NCBI GenBank assembly: GCA_965212245.1
Contig: OZ243107.1
Span: forward strand, 1,302,001 to 1,366,000
Reading direction: 5' to 3'
Length of the DNA stretch: 64,000 bases
Source of the DNA: CAKZNE01 sp040222435
Lineage (GTDB): Bacteria > Bacteroidota > Bacteroidia > Flavobacteriales > Schleiferiaceae
Made by a program: the position numbers and the translations under genes. Each line of letters begins with the position of its first letter. Position 1 is the first letter of the stretch. Under the pieces are notes generated by a model that did no database searches, had not been told where the DNA came from, and was given only the letters and a program-made list of their open reading frames with translations. Of the stretch, positions 43,234-52,208 are shown piece by piece.

Positions 43234-44070
43234 TTAGCGGTTAAAAATTTGATGGATCTTTTCTTTGTTGGCTACTACGGCATTAAATACCATCTCCAAA
43301 TTAATATGTGTTTCCTGCTCACCGGTATTCTCTTTAACTACGGTATATCCGCCAAAAGAAGGCTCTGCATAGATCACATCTTCCGCCAGACTTTGTTCCA
43401 ATTGCCGGGAAACAGCTAAGCGGTTGGTGATCTGCTCAAAATCCTGAAAAAAGATGATCTCACCTTCATCCAGTATAATGATGGGGTCAATCAGGTTTTC
43501 CATATCACGAGCCTGATGAGTAGAGATAATAAAAGTGCGCTCTTCACTAATGGCTTGCGCCACCACTTTTCTAAACTGACTTTTGGAAGGAATATCCAGA
43601 CCATTGGTAGGCTCATCCAGTATTAGAAAACGGCAGTTGGAAGCAAGGCCAAAAGAGAGCAGGAATTTTTTCTTTTGCCCATATGACAAAGTGTTTAATT
43701 TCTGATCTCCCCTAAGCCGGAATTCCTTTAAATACTGATCAAACTGCACTATATTAAATTCTGGATAAAAAGGACTGTAGCGTTGAACGTAGGTTTTAAT
43801 ACGGATGCGGGGTAATTCAAACTCTTCCGCCAGAAAGAACACGTTCCGGAGAAAATGGGGTTGACGGTTTTTGGGCTGGAACTGGTCTACTTTAATTTTA
43901 CCGTGAGCAGGAAATAATAATCCGGCCAGCATTTTCAGTAAAGTCGATTTTCCAGCTCCGTTTTTCCCCAATAAACCGTAAATGTTGCCCGGAGTGAGTT
44001 TCAGGTTAAGCCTTTGGAAAAAAGGCTCCTTCCTGCGGTATTGAAACGCTATGTCTTGTATATGGATCAT
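43234..44070 (-). CDS. ABC transporter ATP-binding protein of the GntR/ABC operon
   Basis: From the ATG at 44070 the protein is 278 residues; a GTG at 44082 is possible. Walker A GLLGKNGAGKSTLLKML, signature LSYGQKKKFLLSFGLA and Walker B FLILDEPTNGLD are present. It is the ATPase for the adjacent six-helix permease. The signature reads LSYGQ rather than LSGGQ, as is common in YtrB-like and bacitracin-type ATPases. It is the first gene of the operon, 18 bases downstream of the operator dyad. Confidence 0.93.
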   Translation of the reverse strand: MIHIQDIAFQYRRKEPFFQRLNLKLTPGNIYGLLGKNGAGKSTLLKMLAGLLFPAHGKIKVDQFQPKNRQPHFLRNVFFLAEEFELPRIRIKTYVQRYSPFYPEFNIVQFDQYLKEFRLRGDQKLNTLSYGQKKKFLLSFGLASNCRFLILDEPTNGLDIPSKSQFRKVVAQAISEERTFIISTHQARDMENLIDPIIILDEGEIIFFQDFEQITNRLAVSRQLEQSLAEDVIYAEPSFGGYTVVKENTGEQETHINLEMVFNAVVANKEKIHQIFNR

Positions 44071-44088
44071 TCCGGTTTTCACAAATAG

Positions 44089-44110
44089 GTGTACTACTTA
44101 ACTAATACAC
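44089..44110. promoter_or_regulatory. Dyad operator of the GntR/ABC operon
   Basis: GTGTA at 44089-44093 and TACAC at 44106-44110 form an inverted repeat with a 12-base spacer. The inner bases TA and TT also match symmetrically, so nine of eleven half-site positions agree. YtrA of Bacillus subtilis is known to bind AGTGTA-type half sites with a similar spacer. It lies 19-40 bases upstream of the ATPase ATG, where repression is expected. Confidence 0.7.
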
Positions 44111-44414
44111 TGCAATAGTACGTCAAGAACTGCTTACCTTCCAAACACTTGAGCTTTTTTTTTCAATGCTGTGGTTACCCGATCCTCCCATAAATTTAAG
44201 AAGAACCGGTGCCAGAGGAGTTTTCAGCTATTGGTTTATTCAAAAAAAATATTACGGAAATAAAGCAGTTGTAATCAATTTTTTATGAGTGTTTTTAATT
44301 CTAAAGTCTTTGAAAATGAGCAGGAGAGCAGTTTAATCAAGTCCCGGAAAAACGGGAATAATGTCTGGAAAAAACATAAATTGAAAGTGTATTAACATTT
44401 TAACTCTACTTTTT
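44111..44414. other. Divergent intergenic region, no gene seen
   Basis: About 300 AT-rich bases upstream of the M43-like protease. No reading frame with start context, no tRNA and no hairpin of terminator quality were seen. It should hold the promoters of the protease gene and the GntR/ABC operon, but I find no good TAnnTTTG box. Confidence 0.55.
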
Positions 44415-46601
44415 ATGAAACGTAAACTCTACTCTTTACGTGCCGGGGCTGTACTATGCCTTGCCCTTGCATCAGTGAATTCTTTATGGGCGCAAAATGA
44501 ACCCGAGCCTTGTGGAACGGAAGTGCCGGACGGCTTTTATGAAAAAATGCAATCACGTATTAAAGACCTGCGTGAAAATCCAGTGAAAGGTAAATCCATG
44601 GCGGCCTCCACACTTCCTGTGCAGTTTATTATTGCCCGCAATGATGATGGTACCAGCCCAGCGCTTACCAGTACTCAAAAGCAAAATGTAATGAATGAGA
44701 TCAACGGAGCTTATGCCGATATGGACATGGGCTTTTATGAAGCGGCTTCAGAGCTTTACATTGACAACTCATCATGGAATGCCAGCTTTAACAAGGCTAA
44801 TGATTACCAGTTACCTGCGTATGAGGTAGCTAATGTGATCAATATTTTTGTTTTCAAATCCATTCAAAGCGGAAGCAGCAGCATTTGTGGCTACGCCAAG
44901 TTTCCCAACGGTGGTTTTAATGATAACCGTATTATATTGCAGACTTCCTGTTCGCAAAACGGATCTACCACCGCTCATGAGTTGGGGCACTATTTTTCTG
45001 TTTTTCATACCCACCAGGGTGGTAATGAACGGGTAAACGGTTCTAACTGTACCACTGCCGGAGATCTTTTTTGCGATACTCCCGCTGATCCCAACATCTC
45101 CGGTTTGGTAAATACCTCCTGTGTATATACCGGGTCGGCCACCGATGCCAATGGAGATACCTATGTGCCAAACCCCAACAATATCATGTCCTATTCCCGT
45201 AAGTCATGCCGTACCTATTGGAGTCCCGAGCAGCAGAACGCCATTGTGGCGAGTCTTAATTCAGATCGCGATTACCTGCTGGATGGCGCTATTATCGCCA
45301 CCTTTCCGTACTCTGAAGGTTTTGAAAGTGGTACCGGTGGCTGGACCAACGCTACAGGGGATGATATTAACTGGACCCGTGATGCCAGTGGAACTTCTTC
45401 CTCCAGCACCGGTCCTTCATCCGGCCAAAGCAGTACCTGGTATATGTATACAGAAGCCAGCGGTAGCAGTTACCCCTCTAAAGTGGCTGATTTTATAAGC
45501 CCCGGAATAGACCTGAACCCTCTTAATAATCCTGTGCTGGAGTTTGGTTACCATATGTATGGCTCAGCTATGGGAAGTATGGATGTATCTGTTAGTACCA
45601 ATGATGGTTCTTCCTGGACCTCCATATGGTCAGAGTCCGGTAACCAGGGTAACGTGTGGAATACGGCTGAACTGAGCCTGGCAGCCTACCAGGGCGATGC
45701 GATACTGATCCGTTTTCGCGGTACTACTGGCACAAGTTATACCAGTGATATGGCTATTGATAATGTAAGCATACGTGAAAGTGATGATAATACCAGTGTG
45801 ATTAATACCTTCCCCTACATTGAAGGTTTTGAAAGCGGTTTGGGCGTATGGACCAATGCCAGCGGTGATGACATTGACTGGACCCGTGATGCCGGAGGTA
45901 CACCTTCATCTTCTACCGGCCCTTCAGATGGACAAAGTGGTGATTATTACGCCTACACCGAAGCCAGTGGGAGTAACTACCCTTCCAAAGTAGCAGATCT
46001 GGAAAGTCCGGATGTGGTTTTAACCGACCTTACGGATAGTGAACTGGAATTTGGCTACCATATGTACGGCTCTGCTATGGGCACCCTAAAAGTTTTTGTG
46101 AGTACCAACGGTGGCTCTTCATGGATTCAGGAATGGACCCTGAGTAGTGATCAGGGTAATAGCTGGAATACGGCTTTGGTTGATCTTTCCGCTTATGATG
46201 GTCAAACTATACGTATACGGTTTGAAGGAACCACCGGTACCAGTTATACCAGTGATATAGCCATTGATAATATCAAAATTGATGGAACGGATGGTTCGGA
46301 CGAGATAGAGAATGCAGCCGGAGTTAACACTTTGGTCCAGTCATCCTCCAGCTTAAACCTTTATCCAAATCCGGTAACCGGTAATACCGTAAATCTGGAG
46401 ATTGATAACCACAGCGGATCAAACACCGGTTTACTCACACTGATGAGCCTGGATGGAAAAGTGGTATACCGTGAAGATGTAAATCTGGGCCGTGGTAAAA
46501 ATGAACTACAGGTGAATGTATCTGCCCTGAGCCGTCAGTTGTATCAGGTAGTTCTTACCCTGGGTAACAGCACCATTCTGGTAACAGAATTGGTACGTTA
46601 A
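44415..46601 (+). CDS. Secreted M43-like zinc metalloprotease with two MAM-like domains and T9SS sorting domain
   Basis: A 728-residue protein with a signal peptide (LWAQ), a pappalysin-type catalytic domain (H188, E189, H192 and H198 in HELGHYFSVFH; NIMSY as Met-turn), two tandem MAM-like beta-sandwiches (about residues 296-456 and 465-625, each with WTRD, SGxxYPSKVAD, LEFGYHMYGSAMG and SYTSDxAIDN) and a C-terminal type A sorting domain (LYPNPVTG). The glycine of HExxHxxGxxH is a serine here. It should be a surface or secreted endopeptidase; its substrate is unknown. A bidirectional terminator follows. Confidence 0.93.
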   Translation: MKRKLYSLRAGAVLCLALASVNSLWAQNEPEPCGTEVPDGFYEKMQSRIKDLRENPVKGKSMAASTLPVQFIIARNDDGTSPALTSTQKQNVMNEINGAYADMDMGFYEAASELYIDNSSWNASFNKANDYQLPAYEVANVINIFVFKSIQSGSSSICGYAKFPNGGFNDNRIILQTSCSQNGSTTAHELGHYFSVFHTHQGGNERVNGSNCTTAGDLFCDTPADPNISGLVNTSCVYTGSATDANGDTYVPNPNNIMSYSRKSCRTYWSPEQQNAIVASLNSDRDYLLDGAIIATFPYSEGFESGTGGWTNATGDDINWTRDASGTSSSSTGPSSGQSSTWYMYTEASGSSYPSKVADFISPGIDLNPLNNPVLEFGYHMYGSAMGSMDVSVSTNDGSSWTSIWSESGNQGNVWNTAELSLAAYQGDAILIRFRGTTGTSYTSDMAIDNVSIRESDDNTSVINTFPYIEGFESGLGVWTNASGDDIDWTRDAGGTPSSSTGPSDGQSGDYYAYTEASGSNYPSKVADLESPDVVLTDLTDSELEFGYHMYGSAMGTLKVFVSTNGGSSWIQEWTLSSDQGNSWNTALVDLSAYDGQTIRIRFEGTTGTSYTSDIAIDNIKIDGTDGSDEIENAAGVNTLVQSSSSLNLYPNPVTGNTVNLEIDNHSGSNTGLLTLMSLDGKVVYREDVNLGRGKNELQVNVSALSRQLYQVVLTLGNSTILVTELVR
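45301..46290 (+). repeat. Tandem duplication encoding two MAM-like domains
   Basis: The segments at about 45301-45780 and 45808-46290 code for two copies of a roughly 160-residue domain within the protease. They share long identical blocks at the DNA and protein level, for example around WTRDA and the YHMYGSAMG strand, showing internal gene duplication. Confidence 0.85.
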
Positions 46602-46627
46602 ATTTAGCTTTGTTCAAATAGGGAATG

Positions 46628-46661
46628 AAAGGCGTCTGCTTTTAAAGCAGGCGCCTTTTTA
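46628..46661. terminator. Bidirectional terminator between protease and tonB
   Basis: AAAGGCG-CTGCTTT and AAAGCAG-CGCCTTT pair with one mismatch on each arm, with A-runs and T-runs at both ends, between convergent genes. Confidence 0.85.
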
Positions 46662-46664
46662 TCT

Positions 46665-47423
46665 TTATCGCTCCTGAAATTTAGCGGTAATAGGCATTAC
46701 AAAGCGCATACGCACAGGTTGTCCTCTTTGCGTGGCAGGGGCTATGTGAGGCAGATTTGTAATGACCCGTACCGCCTCGCGATCCAGAATAGGGTCCGCT
46801 CCTCTGATCACGGTGATATTGGAAATGTTACCGTCTTTCTCAACAATAAACTGTATAAAAACTTTTCCCTGTAAGCGTAAGTCCAGGGCTTTGGGAGGGT
46901 ATTTGAACTCGTTTCGCACAAACGCCAGTATTTTTTCCTGGAAACAAGCCTTGCGCTCTGTGTTATTGGTGGCTTTTTCGCAACCCGGAAACACCGGAAC
47001 GGACTCCACCACTTCAAAGTTGAGCACTTCTTCGGGAACTTCTTCTTCTGTAGCTATGTATTTAACACCTTCCTCTGCAATCGGAGCGCCTGGTTCAGCA
47101 GGTGTATATACGGCCTCATTTTCATCGGTTTCCGTAGCCATCATGTCCAGCTCTGCCTCTACTTCCTCAAAGTCCTCAACCACGTTGATTTGCTCAATAA
47201 CCGGAGGTGGCGGAACCCCGGGAGGCTCGGGACGGTAGGTAATAGGTATTTCATCTTCACGAACCACTTTAACCGGCATTTCATTGGTATCTTCGAGAAG
47301 CGTATCGTAAAATTTAATATTGAAAACCACATATATAAGAAAGAGTGAAATGGCCAGGCCAATCATAAAGAAAAGCGTGCGGTAACGCTCAAGGTCAGCC
47401 CATTTACTTTTTCGGGGTATCAT
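46665..47423 (-). CDS. Energy transducer TonB
   Basis: A 252-residue protein with an N-terminal membrane helix (residues about 15-35), a Pro/Glu-rich periplasmic linker (PEPPGVPPPPV) and a C-terminal TonB domain (YPPKALDLRLQGKVFIQFIVEK, then RGADPILDREAVRVI). It should couple the inner-membrane proton motive force to outer-membrane transporters. No exbB/exbD or receptor is next to it, as is usual for one of several TonB copies in this phylum. It is divergent from the CHAT gene. Confidence 0.93.
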   Translation of the reverse strand: MIPRKSKWADLERYRTLFFMIGLAISLFLIYVVFNIKFYDTLLEDTNEMPVKVVREDEIPITYRPEPPGVPPPPVIEQINVVEDFEEVEAELDMMATETDENEAVYTPAEPGAPIAEEGVKYIATEEEVPEEVLNFEVVESVPVFPGCEKATNNTERKACFQEKILAFVRNEFKYPPKALDLRLQGKVFIQFIVEKDGNISNITVIRGADPILDREAVRVITNLPHIAPATQRGQPVRMRFVMPITAKFQER

Positions 47424-47505
47424 AACAGTGGAGCTTTTAGGTAATCTAAGATACTACAGTTTTCATGTCGGGGGAATGATGATTATCATGTTTAAAGAGT
47501 CTGTG

Positions 47506-47513
47506 TAACTTTG
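47506..47513 (+). promoter_or_regulatory. -7 promoter box for the CHAT gene
   Basis: TAACTTTG matches TAnnTTTG, 22 bases before the GTG at 47536. No -33 element was found at standard spacing. Confidence 0.5.
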
Positions 47514-47535
47514 GACATCAATCAAAGCGAATGCC

Positions 47536-50454
47536 GTGAATTATACTCGCTTTACCTTTCTTATAAGCCTGGTCCTGATCCTTTCCTTTGGAAAGGCAGA
47601 AAGGTTACTGGCCCAAAACTCCATTGAACTTAAAAACGATCTGAGTACACTCAGGGAAGATCCTTTTTACCATAAGGCTATGGCTGCCCTGGCTGCTGAT
47701 AAGCCGGAAAAGGTCTGGCAATACGCAGCTATGGCTGATCAACCATTGAAGATGCTCCTGGCAGATGAGTTGCAACACTATTATCTGGGTAAGCAACAAT
47801 ATCGTTTGGCACTAAAGGCGGGCAGGTTTATAAAGCCCGGAAAAACTTCATTTGATCAATACCTCTGCGGTAATGTACTTTTTAATTCAGGCATGGCTTA
47901 CGATTATGAGGGGCAGCCGGACAGCTCTTTGCTCTTTCATCAACAGGCATTGAACATACGCCATCAGCTTCTGGGTAGTGGTCATATAGCCACAGCCACG
48001 AGTCATGGATACCTGGGCTTTCTGTACCGCTATAAAAAGAACGACCTGATCCGGGCAGAGCATCACTACCGCCAGCAGTTGGCTGGCCTGAAAATGGCAG
48101 GTGCCCCGGCAGAGCACTTTGCAAAATGCTATTACAACCTTTCTTCCACTCTGGGCGAAAAAAAAGATTACCGCCTGGCTTTAACGTACGCGTTTAAAGC
48201 CCTGGAGATAGCCCGTTCAGAGCAAATGTCCAAATCCTTTATAAGTTACTGCCTTACCTCTGTGGCCAATAACTATGACCTGTTGCGGAATTATGCAGAA
48301 GCCATTACCTATTACCAGGAAGCAATTGCCTTTATAGAGTCTTTTGCAGGAAGGGATAGCCCGGCCCTTTTATTACGATTGAATAACCTGGGGATTGCAT
48401 ATCGGGAAACGTATCGCTATAAGGAAGCAGATCAATGCTTTGATCGGGCTCTTAAAATTGCCCGGGTCTATTATGGAGAAGAAAGTCCTGAAGCCGCAGA
48501 CTGTTATATGCATATAGGTTTAGGTGCCATCCAAAAAAAAGAAAGTCGGGAAATGGTGGAGAAAGCTTTAGCTATTTACCGAAAGGGCTGCCAAACCTAT
48601 TGCAAAGATGTGGCCAGGGCATATGTTCAAATGGCTCGCTGGTGGGAAAAAAAAGGCAATAGTGATTCGGCTCTCTTCCATTATCAAACCGCCCTTTATT
48701 CTGCGGGAGATAGTTTGCCTGCCCCTGAAAAAGTACTGGCTCACCCGTATCTGCTGGAGGTGTTGATCGGTCAAAGTAGTGTATACCGGCATATAGGTCA
48801 AAAAGAAGGTAGCACGGTGCATTTACAGAAGGCCTTGCAGGGATATGATCTTATGGATAAGGTCCTTACAGTCAATCGCCAATCCTTTCAGCGTGAAGGG
48901 TCTAAGCTGCATTTTAACGGGGAGTATAAACAAGCCTATGAGGAAGCCATATCCACCGCTTATGCACTGGACAGTATGTCTGACCAACCCAAGGCTATGG
49001 AATACCTCTTAAAATTTTTGGAGAAGAGTAAAGCAGGCGTGTTAATGGAGTCCGTAGCCGGAGTGGAAGCCTACAACCGCCTGGGCTTACCTGAAGCCGT
49101 GGCAGAAGAGGAAAGAAAGCTGCGCAGCAGTATAGCCCGTTGTCAGTCTCGCATGGATGGTACTCCTGAAGAAGAACAAGCGTTATACCAGGCCGAGTTA
49201 TTTCAACTTTCAGAACGGCAGGATTCGCTGTTGAGGTATATGCAACAGAATCACCCGCGTTATTTCCGGCTTAAATACCAGGATCAGTTGCCGGCATTGG
49301 AGGAGTTACAGAAATTTTTGGCCTGGGAAAAAGCAGTGTTGGTAGAATATTTTTACGGAGACACCCATCTATACCGTTTAAGTCTTACCGCCCATACATC
49401 TGAGGTGCGGAAGATAGCCGGGGCCGGACATTTGAACCACGACATCGGGATGTATATCCAACTCCTGAAAAAAGGTTTTGAATACACCCACCGGCAATCG
49501 GATTATGAAAATTTAACCCAATTAGGACACGGGCTGTACACGCAGCTTTTGGGTGGCTTGGACCTGACTGAACCGGATCAGAAACTGATCATTATTCCGG
49601 ATGGAACATTAGCGCTGCTGCCATTTGAAACCTTGTTGACCACCGCACAGTATCCGGCAGCAGTAAACTATAAAGAACTTCCTTATTTATTGTGGCAAAA
49701 TCAGGTAAGTTATGCCTACTCTGCCAGCTTTCTGATGCAGAACAGTAATAAGCCGCTGGACTTATCAGCACCTCTGCTGGCTTTTGGCCATACCGAAGAT
49801 CAGGCAGCGAATGCTCTGCAAAGCTCGGTAGACGAAGTACTTTATTTGCAGGATCGTTTTCCAACAGCTCGTGCTTACTGGGGCGAGACCAGCTCTAAAA
49901 GTAAGTTTGCCGGTCTGCAATCTGAAGGAGGAATATTGCATCTGGCTCTTCACAATTTTAACGATACGGTTCAACCGTATAACTCAGGCTTACTGTTTCC
50001 GGCTGAAGATGGAGAAGAACTTTTGCAGTTACATGAGTTGTATGCCATGCAGTTTGAAGCCCGTTTAGTGGTGCTCAGTGCCTGTGAAAGTGGTACCGGT
50101 CGTTTATATAAAGGAGAAGGAGTATACAGCATGGGTCGCGCATTTTCTTATGCGGGAATACCTGCTGTAATTACCAGCCTTTGGAAAGTGCGTGATGCCA
50201 AGGTGCCGGAAATTATGCAGGGTTTTTACGAGGCCTTATACAATGGAAAACCCGCCTCACAAGCCTTAACGGAAGCCCGCAGATCTTTTATCCGGCAATC
50301 GGATAAATTCAATGCTCACCCGGCCTATTGGGGTGCTTTTATTTCTATAGGAGATACCCTTCCCATCAAGAATGAAGGGTATACAAAATGGTTTTGGGCC
50401 GGAGGTATACTGGTTTTTCTCTTAACGGGCGTAATGATTTACCGCCTTAGCTAA
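47536..50454 (+). CDS. CHAT-domain protein with N-terminal TPR repeats and C-terminal membrane anchor
   Basis: A 972-residue protein from a GTG at 47536, with a signal peptide (LLAQ). Residues about 90-420 contain tetratricopeptide repeats (for example SLLFHQQALNIRHQLLGSGH). Residues about 640-940 are a CHAT domain, a caspase-fold peptidase related to separase, with the His/Cys dyad H806 (LHLALHN) and C850 (LSACESGTG). One membrane helix closes the protein (about residues 949-968). This predicts a periplasmic protease-like sensor anchored at the membrane. Its substrate is unknown. It converges on the ECF sigma operon with an 8-base overlap. Confidence 0.93.
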   Translation: MNYTRFTFLISLVLILSFGKAERLLAQNSIELKNDLSTLREDPFYHKAMAALAADKPEKVWQYAAMADQPLKMLLADELQHYYLGKQQYRLALKAGRFIKPGKTSFDQYLCGNVLFNSGMAYDYEGQPDSSLLFHQQALNIRHQLLGSGHIATATSHGYLGFLYRYKKNDLIRAEHHYRQQLAGLKMAGAPAEHFAKCYYNLSSTLGEKKDYRLALTYAFKALEIARSEQMSKSFISYCLTSVANNYDLLRNYAEAITYYQEAIAFIESFAGRDSPALLLRLNNLGIAYRETYRYKEADQCFDRALKIARVYYGEESPEAADCYMHIGLGAIQKKESREMVEKALAIYRKGCQTYCKDVARAYVQMARWWEKKGNSDSALFHYQTALYSAGDSLPAPEKVLAHPYLLEVLIGQSSVYRHIGQKEGSTVHLQKALQGYDLMDKVLTVNRQSFQREGSKLHFNGEYKQAYEEAISTAYALDSMSDQPKAMEYLLKFLEKSKAGVLMESVAGVEAYNRLGLPEAVAEEERKLRSSIARCQSRMDGTPEEEQALYQAELFQLSERQDSLLRYMQQNHPRYFRLKYQDQLPALEELQKFLAWEKAVLVEYFYGDTHLYRLSLTAHTSEVRKIAGAGHLNHDIGMYIQLLKKGFEYTHRQSDYENLTQLGHGLYTQLLGGLDLTEPDQKLIIIPDGTLALLPFETLLTTAQYPAAVNYKELPYLLWQNQVSYAYSASFLMQNSNKPLDLSAPLLAFGHTEDQAANALQSSVDEVLYLQDRFPTARAYWGETSSKSKFAGLQSEGGILHLALHNFNDTVQPYNSGLLFPAEDGEELLQLHELYAMQFEARLVVLSACESGTGRLYKGEGVYSMGRAFSYAGIPAVITSLWKVRDAKVPEIMQGFYEALYNGKPASQALTEARRSFIRQSDKFNAHPAYWGAFISIGDTLPIKNEGYTKWFWAGGILVFLLTGVMIYRLS

Positions 50455-50683
50455 TCATCGTACACTGGCAAAAGAACAGGTACTTTGCGCAGGCCGCAAT
50501 AACTCCGGCCGTCATGATCAGGATCATGGCCTGGCCTCCTGTACTGTACATCATCGGGCGCACTTCATCCCATTTGATACCACTGCGGTCACCAGTAGGT
50601 TCTTTTGTATTCTGATCATCAGTACCCGTGTTTTCTTCAGAATTCGGGTTCTGGTCTTCGCGGTTTGGATCGTTGTTTGACAT
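50447..50683 (-). CDS. Small single-pass membrane protein
   Basis: A 78-residue protein: an N-terminal acidic, Asn/Glu/Asp-rich tail (residues 1-44) and one hydrophobic helix (about 48-70). The C-terminus has three cysteines (FFCQCTMIS region plus one in the helix). It follows the anti-sigma gene by 24 bases on the same strand. Its stop lies 8 bases inside the convergent CHAT gene. It could be an accessory of the sigma/anti-sigma complex, but no family is recognised. Confidence 0.65.
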   Translation of the reverse strand: MSNNDPNREDQNPNSEENTGTDDQNTKEPTGDRSGIKWDEVRPMMYSTGGQAMILIMTAGVIAACAKYLFFCQCTMIS

Positions 50684-50707
50684 TAGCTTGCTATTTAAAA
50701 ATTAAAC

Positions 50708-51466
50708 TTACTCAAGTTGTTTCAGAAGCTCTTCAGCTTCCTTAAATTTAAAAGACTTTTCACTACTTATTTTTTGCAGCCCTTGCCGGGCTTTTTCAAC
50801 TTCACCTTCGTATAACCAGCTTAGAGACCGATACCAGTTAATCATTTCCTGAAGATCGCTTTGCCGTGCAGATAACTGCTCAAATAAAGGAAGTGCCTTT
50901 TGGGTCTGGCTCATTCCCAGGTAAGATTGGGCCAGGTAAAAACCGGTTTCCGGGGCCTGACTTTCAGCATAGGCGGCAGATAGTTTTTCAATGGCTACGG
51001 TATAATTCCGTTCATCATAAGCCAGCATACCTTGCTCTTTTAGGCTGAGCTCTGGCTGGCCTTCTCCGCGTACGGCTACTGGTGAAAAGTTGGGATAGGG
51101 TTCGTAGTAGGCGGTATACAAGGCGTATGGATCAGCTTTATGAGAGGGCCACAACACAAAAAGGGCCAGTATAAGACCAATGCTGGCGGCTGCTATCCAA
51201 TATACCGCTGGCCTGCGCAGTGCCACTACTTTAGACGGATGGTGAACTTCCGGTAAGCGCTCTTCCAGTGCTTGAAGTTTGAGGTGTAACTCCTTGCGTG
51301 AAGCTGTGCGGATACCTTCCACAAGTTCCTCTTCCTGCCGGACCAGCTGGCGGAAACCGGCATCCTGCTCCAGGCGTTGCTCTACCTGCTTTAGCTGCTC
51401 GTCATGAAGCTCTCCGGCCAGGTAATCCTCAATCAGTTGTTCATCGGTGGTGTGTCGGTCTTCCAT
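50708..51466 (-). CDS. Anti-sigma factor-like membrane protein with TPR-like C-terminus
   Basis: A 252-residue protein: an N-terminal zinc-less anti-sigma helical domain (ADP-like, EQLIEDYLAGELHDEQLKQVE), one membrane helix (about residues 86-107), and an extracytoplasmic TPR-like region (LKEQGMLAYDERNYTVAIEKL, then TGFYLAQSYLGMSQTQKAL). It is encoded four bases after the ECF sigma gene. It should hold that sigma factor at the membrane and release it upon signal. The paired CHAT protease-like protein is a candidate to process or sense; this is inference. Confidence 0.85.
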   Translation of the reverse strand: MEDRHTTDEQLIEDYLAGELHDEQLKQVEQRLEQDAGFRQLVRQEEELVEGIRTASRKELHLKLQALEERLPEVHHPSKVVALRRPAVYWIAAASIGLILALFVLWPSHKADPYALYTAYYEPYPNFSPVAVRGEGQPELSLKEQGMLAYDERNYTVAIEKLSAAYAESQAPETGFYLAQSYLGMSQTQKALPLFEQLSARQSDLQEMINWYRSLSWLYEGEVEKARQGLQKISSEKSFKFKEAEELLKQLE

Positions 51467-51470
51467 AAGC

Positions 51471-52019
51471 TTATTGGGGTTTACTCAAATGTATTTTACG
51501 CAATTTCTGCATACATTTATACTTCTGGTTTTTAGCGGTGTCGCTGTTTTTATAACCTAGTTTGAGCATAATCTCCTCCATGCGCAGGTTCTGGTAATAA
51601 AACAGCTGAAGCAGTTTTTTGCAACCTTCACCCAATTGATTAAAACTATGGGTTACGGCTTGCAGGCGTTTTTCTTTTTCCATTTTTTGCTCCAGTTCGG
51701 GTTCATCGGCCTGGTCAGGCATTTCACCTGCCATACTGAATACTTTACTACGTTGTCGCATAAGTTCCCGTACTTTATTTTTACCAATGGCAAAGAGGTA
51801 GGTTTTAAGGCTGCCTGAAAGTTTCTGTAGCTTACCACTTACCGCATTCTCGTATAATACGATTACGCTTTGCTGATAAGTTTCGGTGGCCCCTTCGGCA
51901 TCTACACCATAGGTTTTTCGCACCCAAACCACAAACTCCTCCCGGTAGCGGGAATAAAGTTTACCCAGTGTAGCCTCATCTCCATGACGGATGTGTTCTA
52001 CCAGTTCTTGTTCGCCCAT
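51471..52019 (-). CDS. ECF-type RNA polymerase sigma factor (second copy)
   Basis: A 182-residue sigma-70 family factor with a region 2 core (YSRYREEFVVWVRKTYGVDAEG then LKTYLFAIGKNKVRELMRQR) and region 4 (LLQLFYYQNLRMEEIMLKLGYKNSDTAKNQK). It differs from the copy at 17070. The partner anti-sigma gene follows at four bases. The region 4 helix-turn-helix is of the type found in sigma factors of CHAT-linked loci in Bacteroidota. It is divergent from a gene pair starting at 52209, a candidate target. Confidence 0.9.
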   Translation of the reverse strand: MGEQELVEHIRHGDEATLGKLYSRYREEFVVWVRKTYGVDAEGATETYQQSVIVLYENAVSGKLQKLSGSLKTYLFAIGKNKVRELMRQRSKVFSMAGEMPDQADEPELEQKMEKEKRLQAVTHSFNQLGEGCKKLLQLFYYQNLRMEEIMLKLGYKNSDTAKNQKYKCMQKLRKIHLSKPQ

Positions 52020-52208
52020 ACAAGCCTTTATGTTTTGGAGGTGAAAAGGTAACCCAAATTCTGAAACAGCTTTTTAAGTGTATATCCTTTTAACGTTCGT
52101 AATCAGGACGGTAGGAATACATATTTTCATTACCACCAGAAAAAAAATCCGGCTAAAACGGTAGTGCTGACGGGGTTTTAGGAAAAGTGCGCTCCAGGTA
52201 GAAACAAA

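Noticed and set aside
44157..44165. T-run as a terminator in the divergent region
   Set aside because: The run at about 44155-44165 has no stable hairpin in front of it on either strand.
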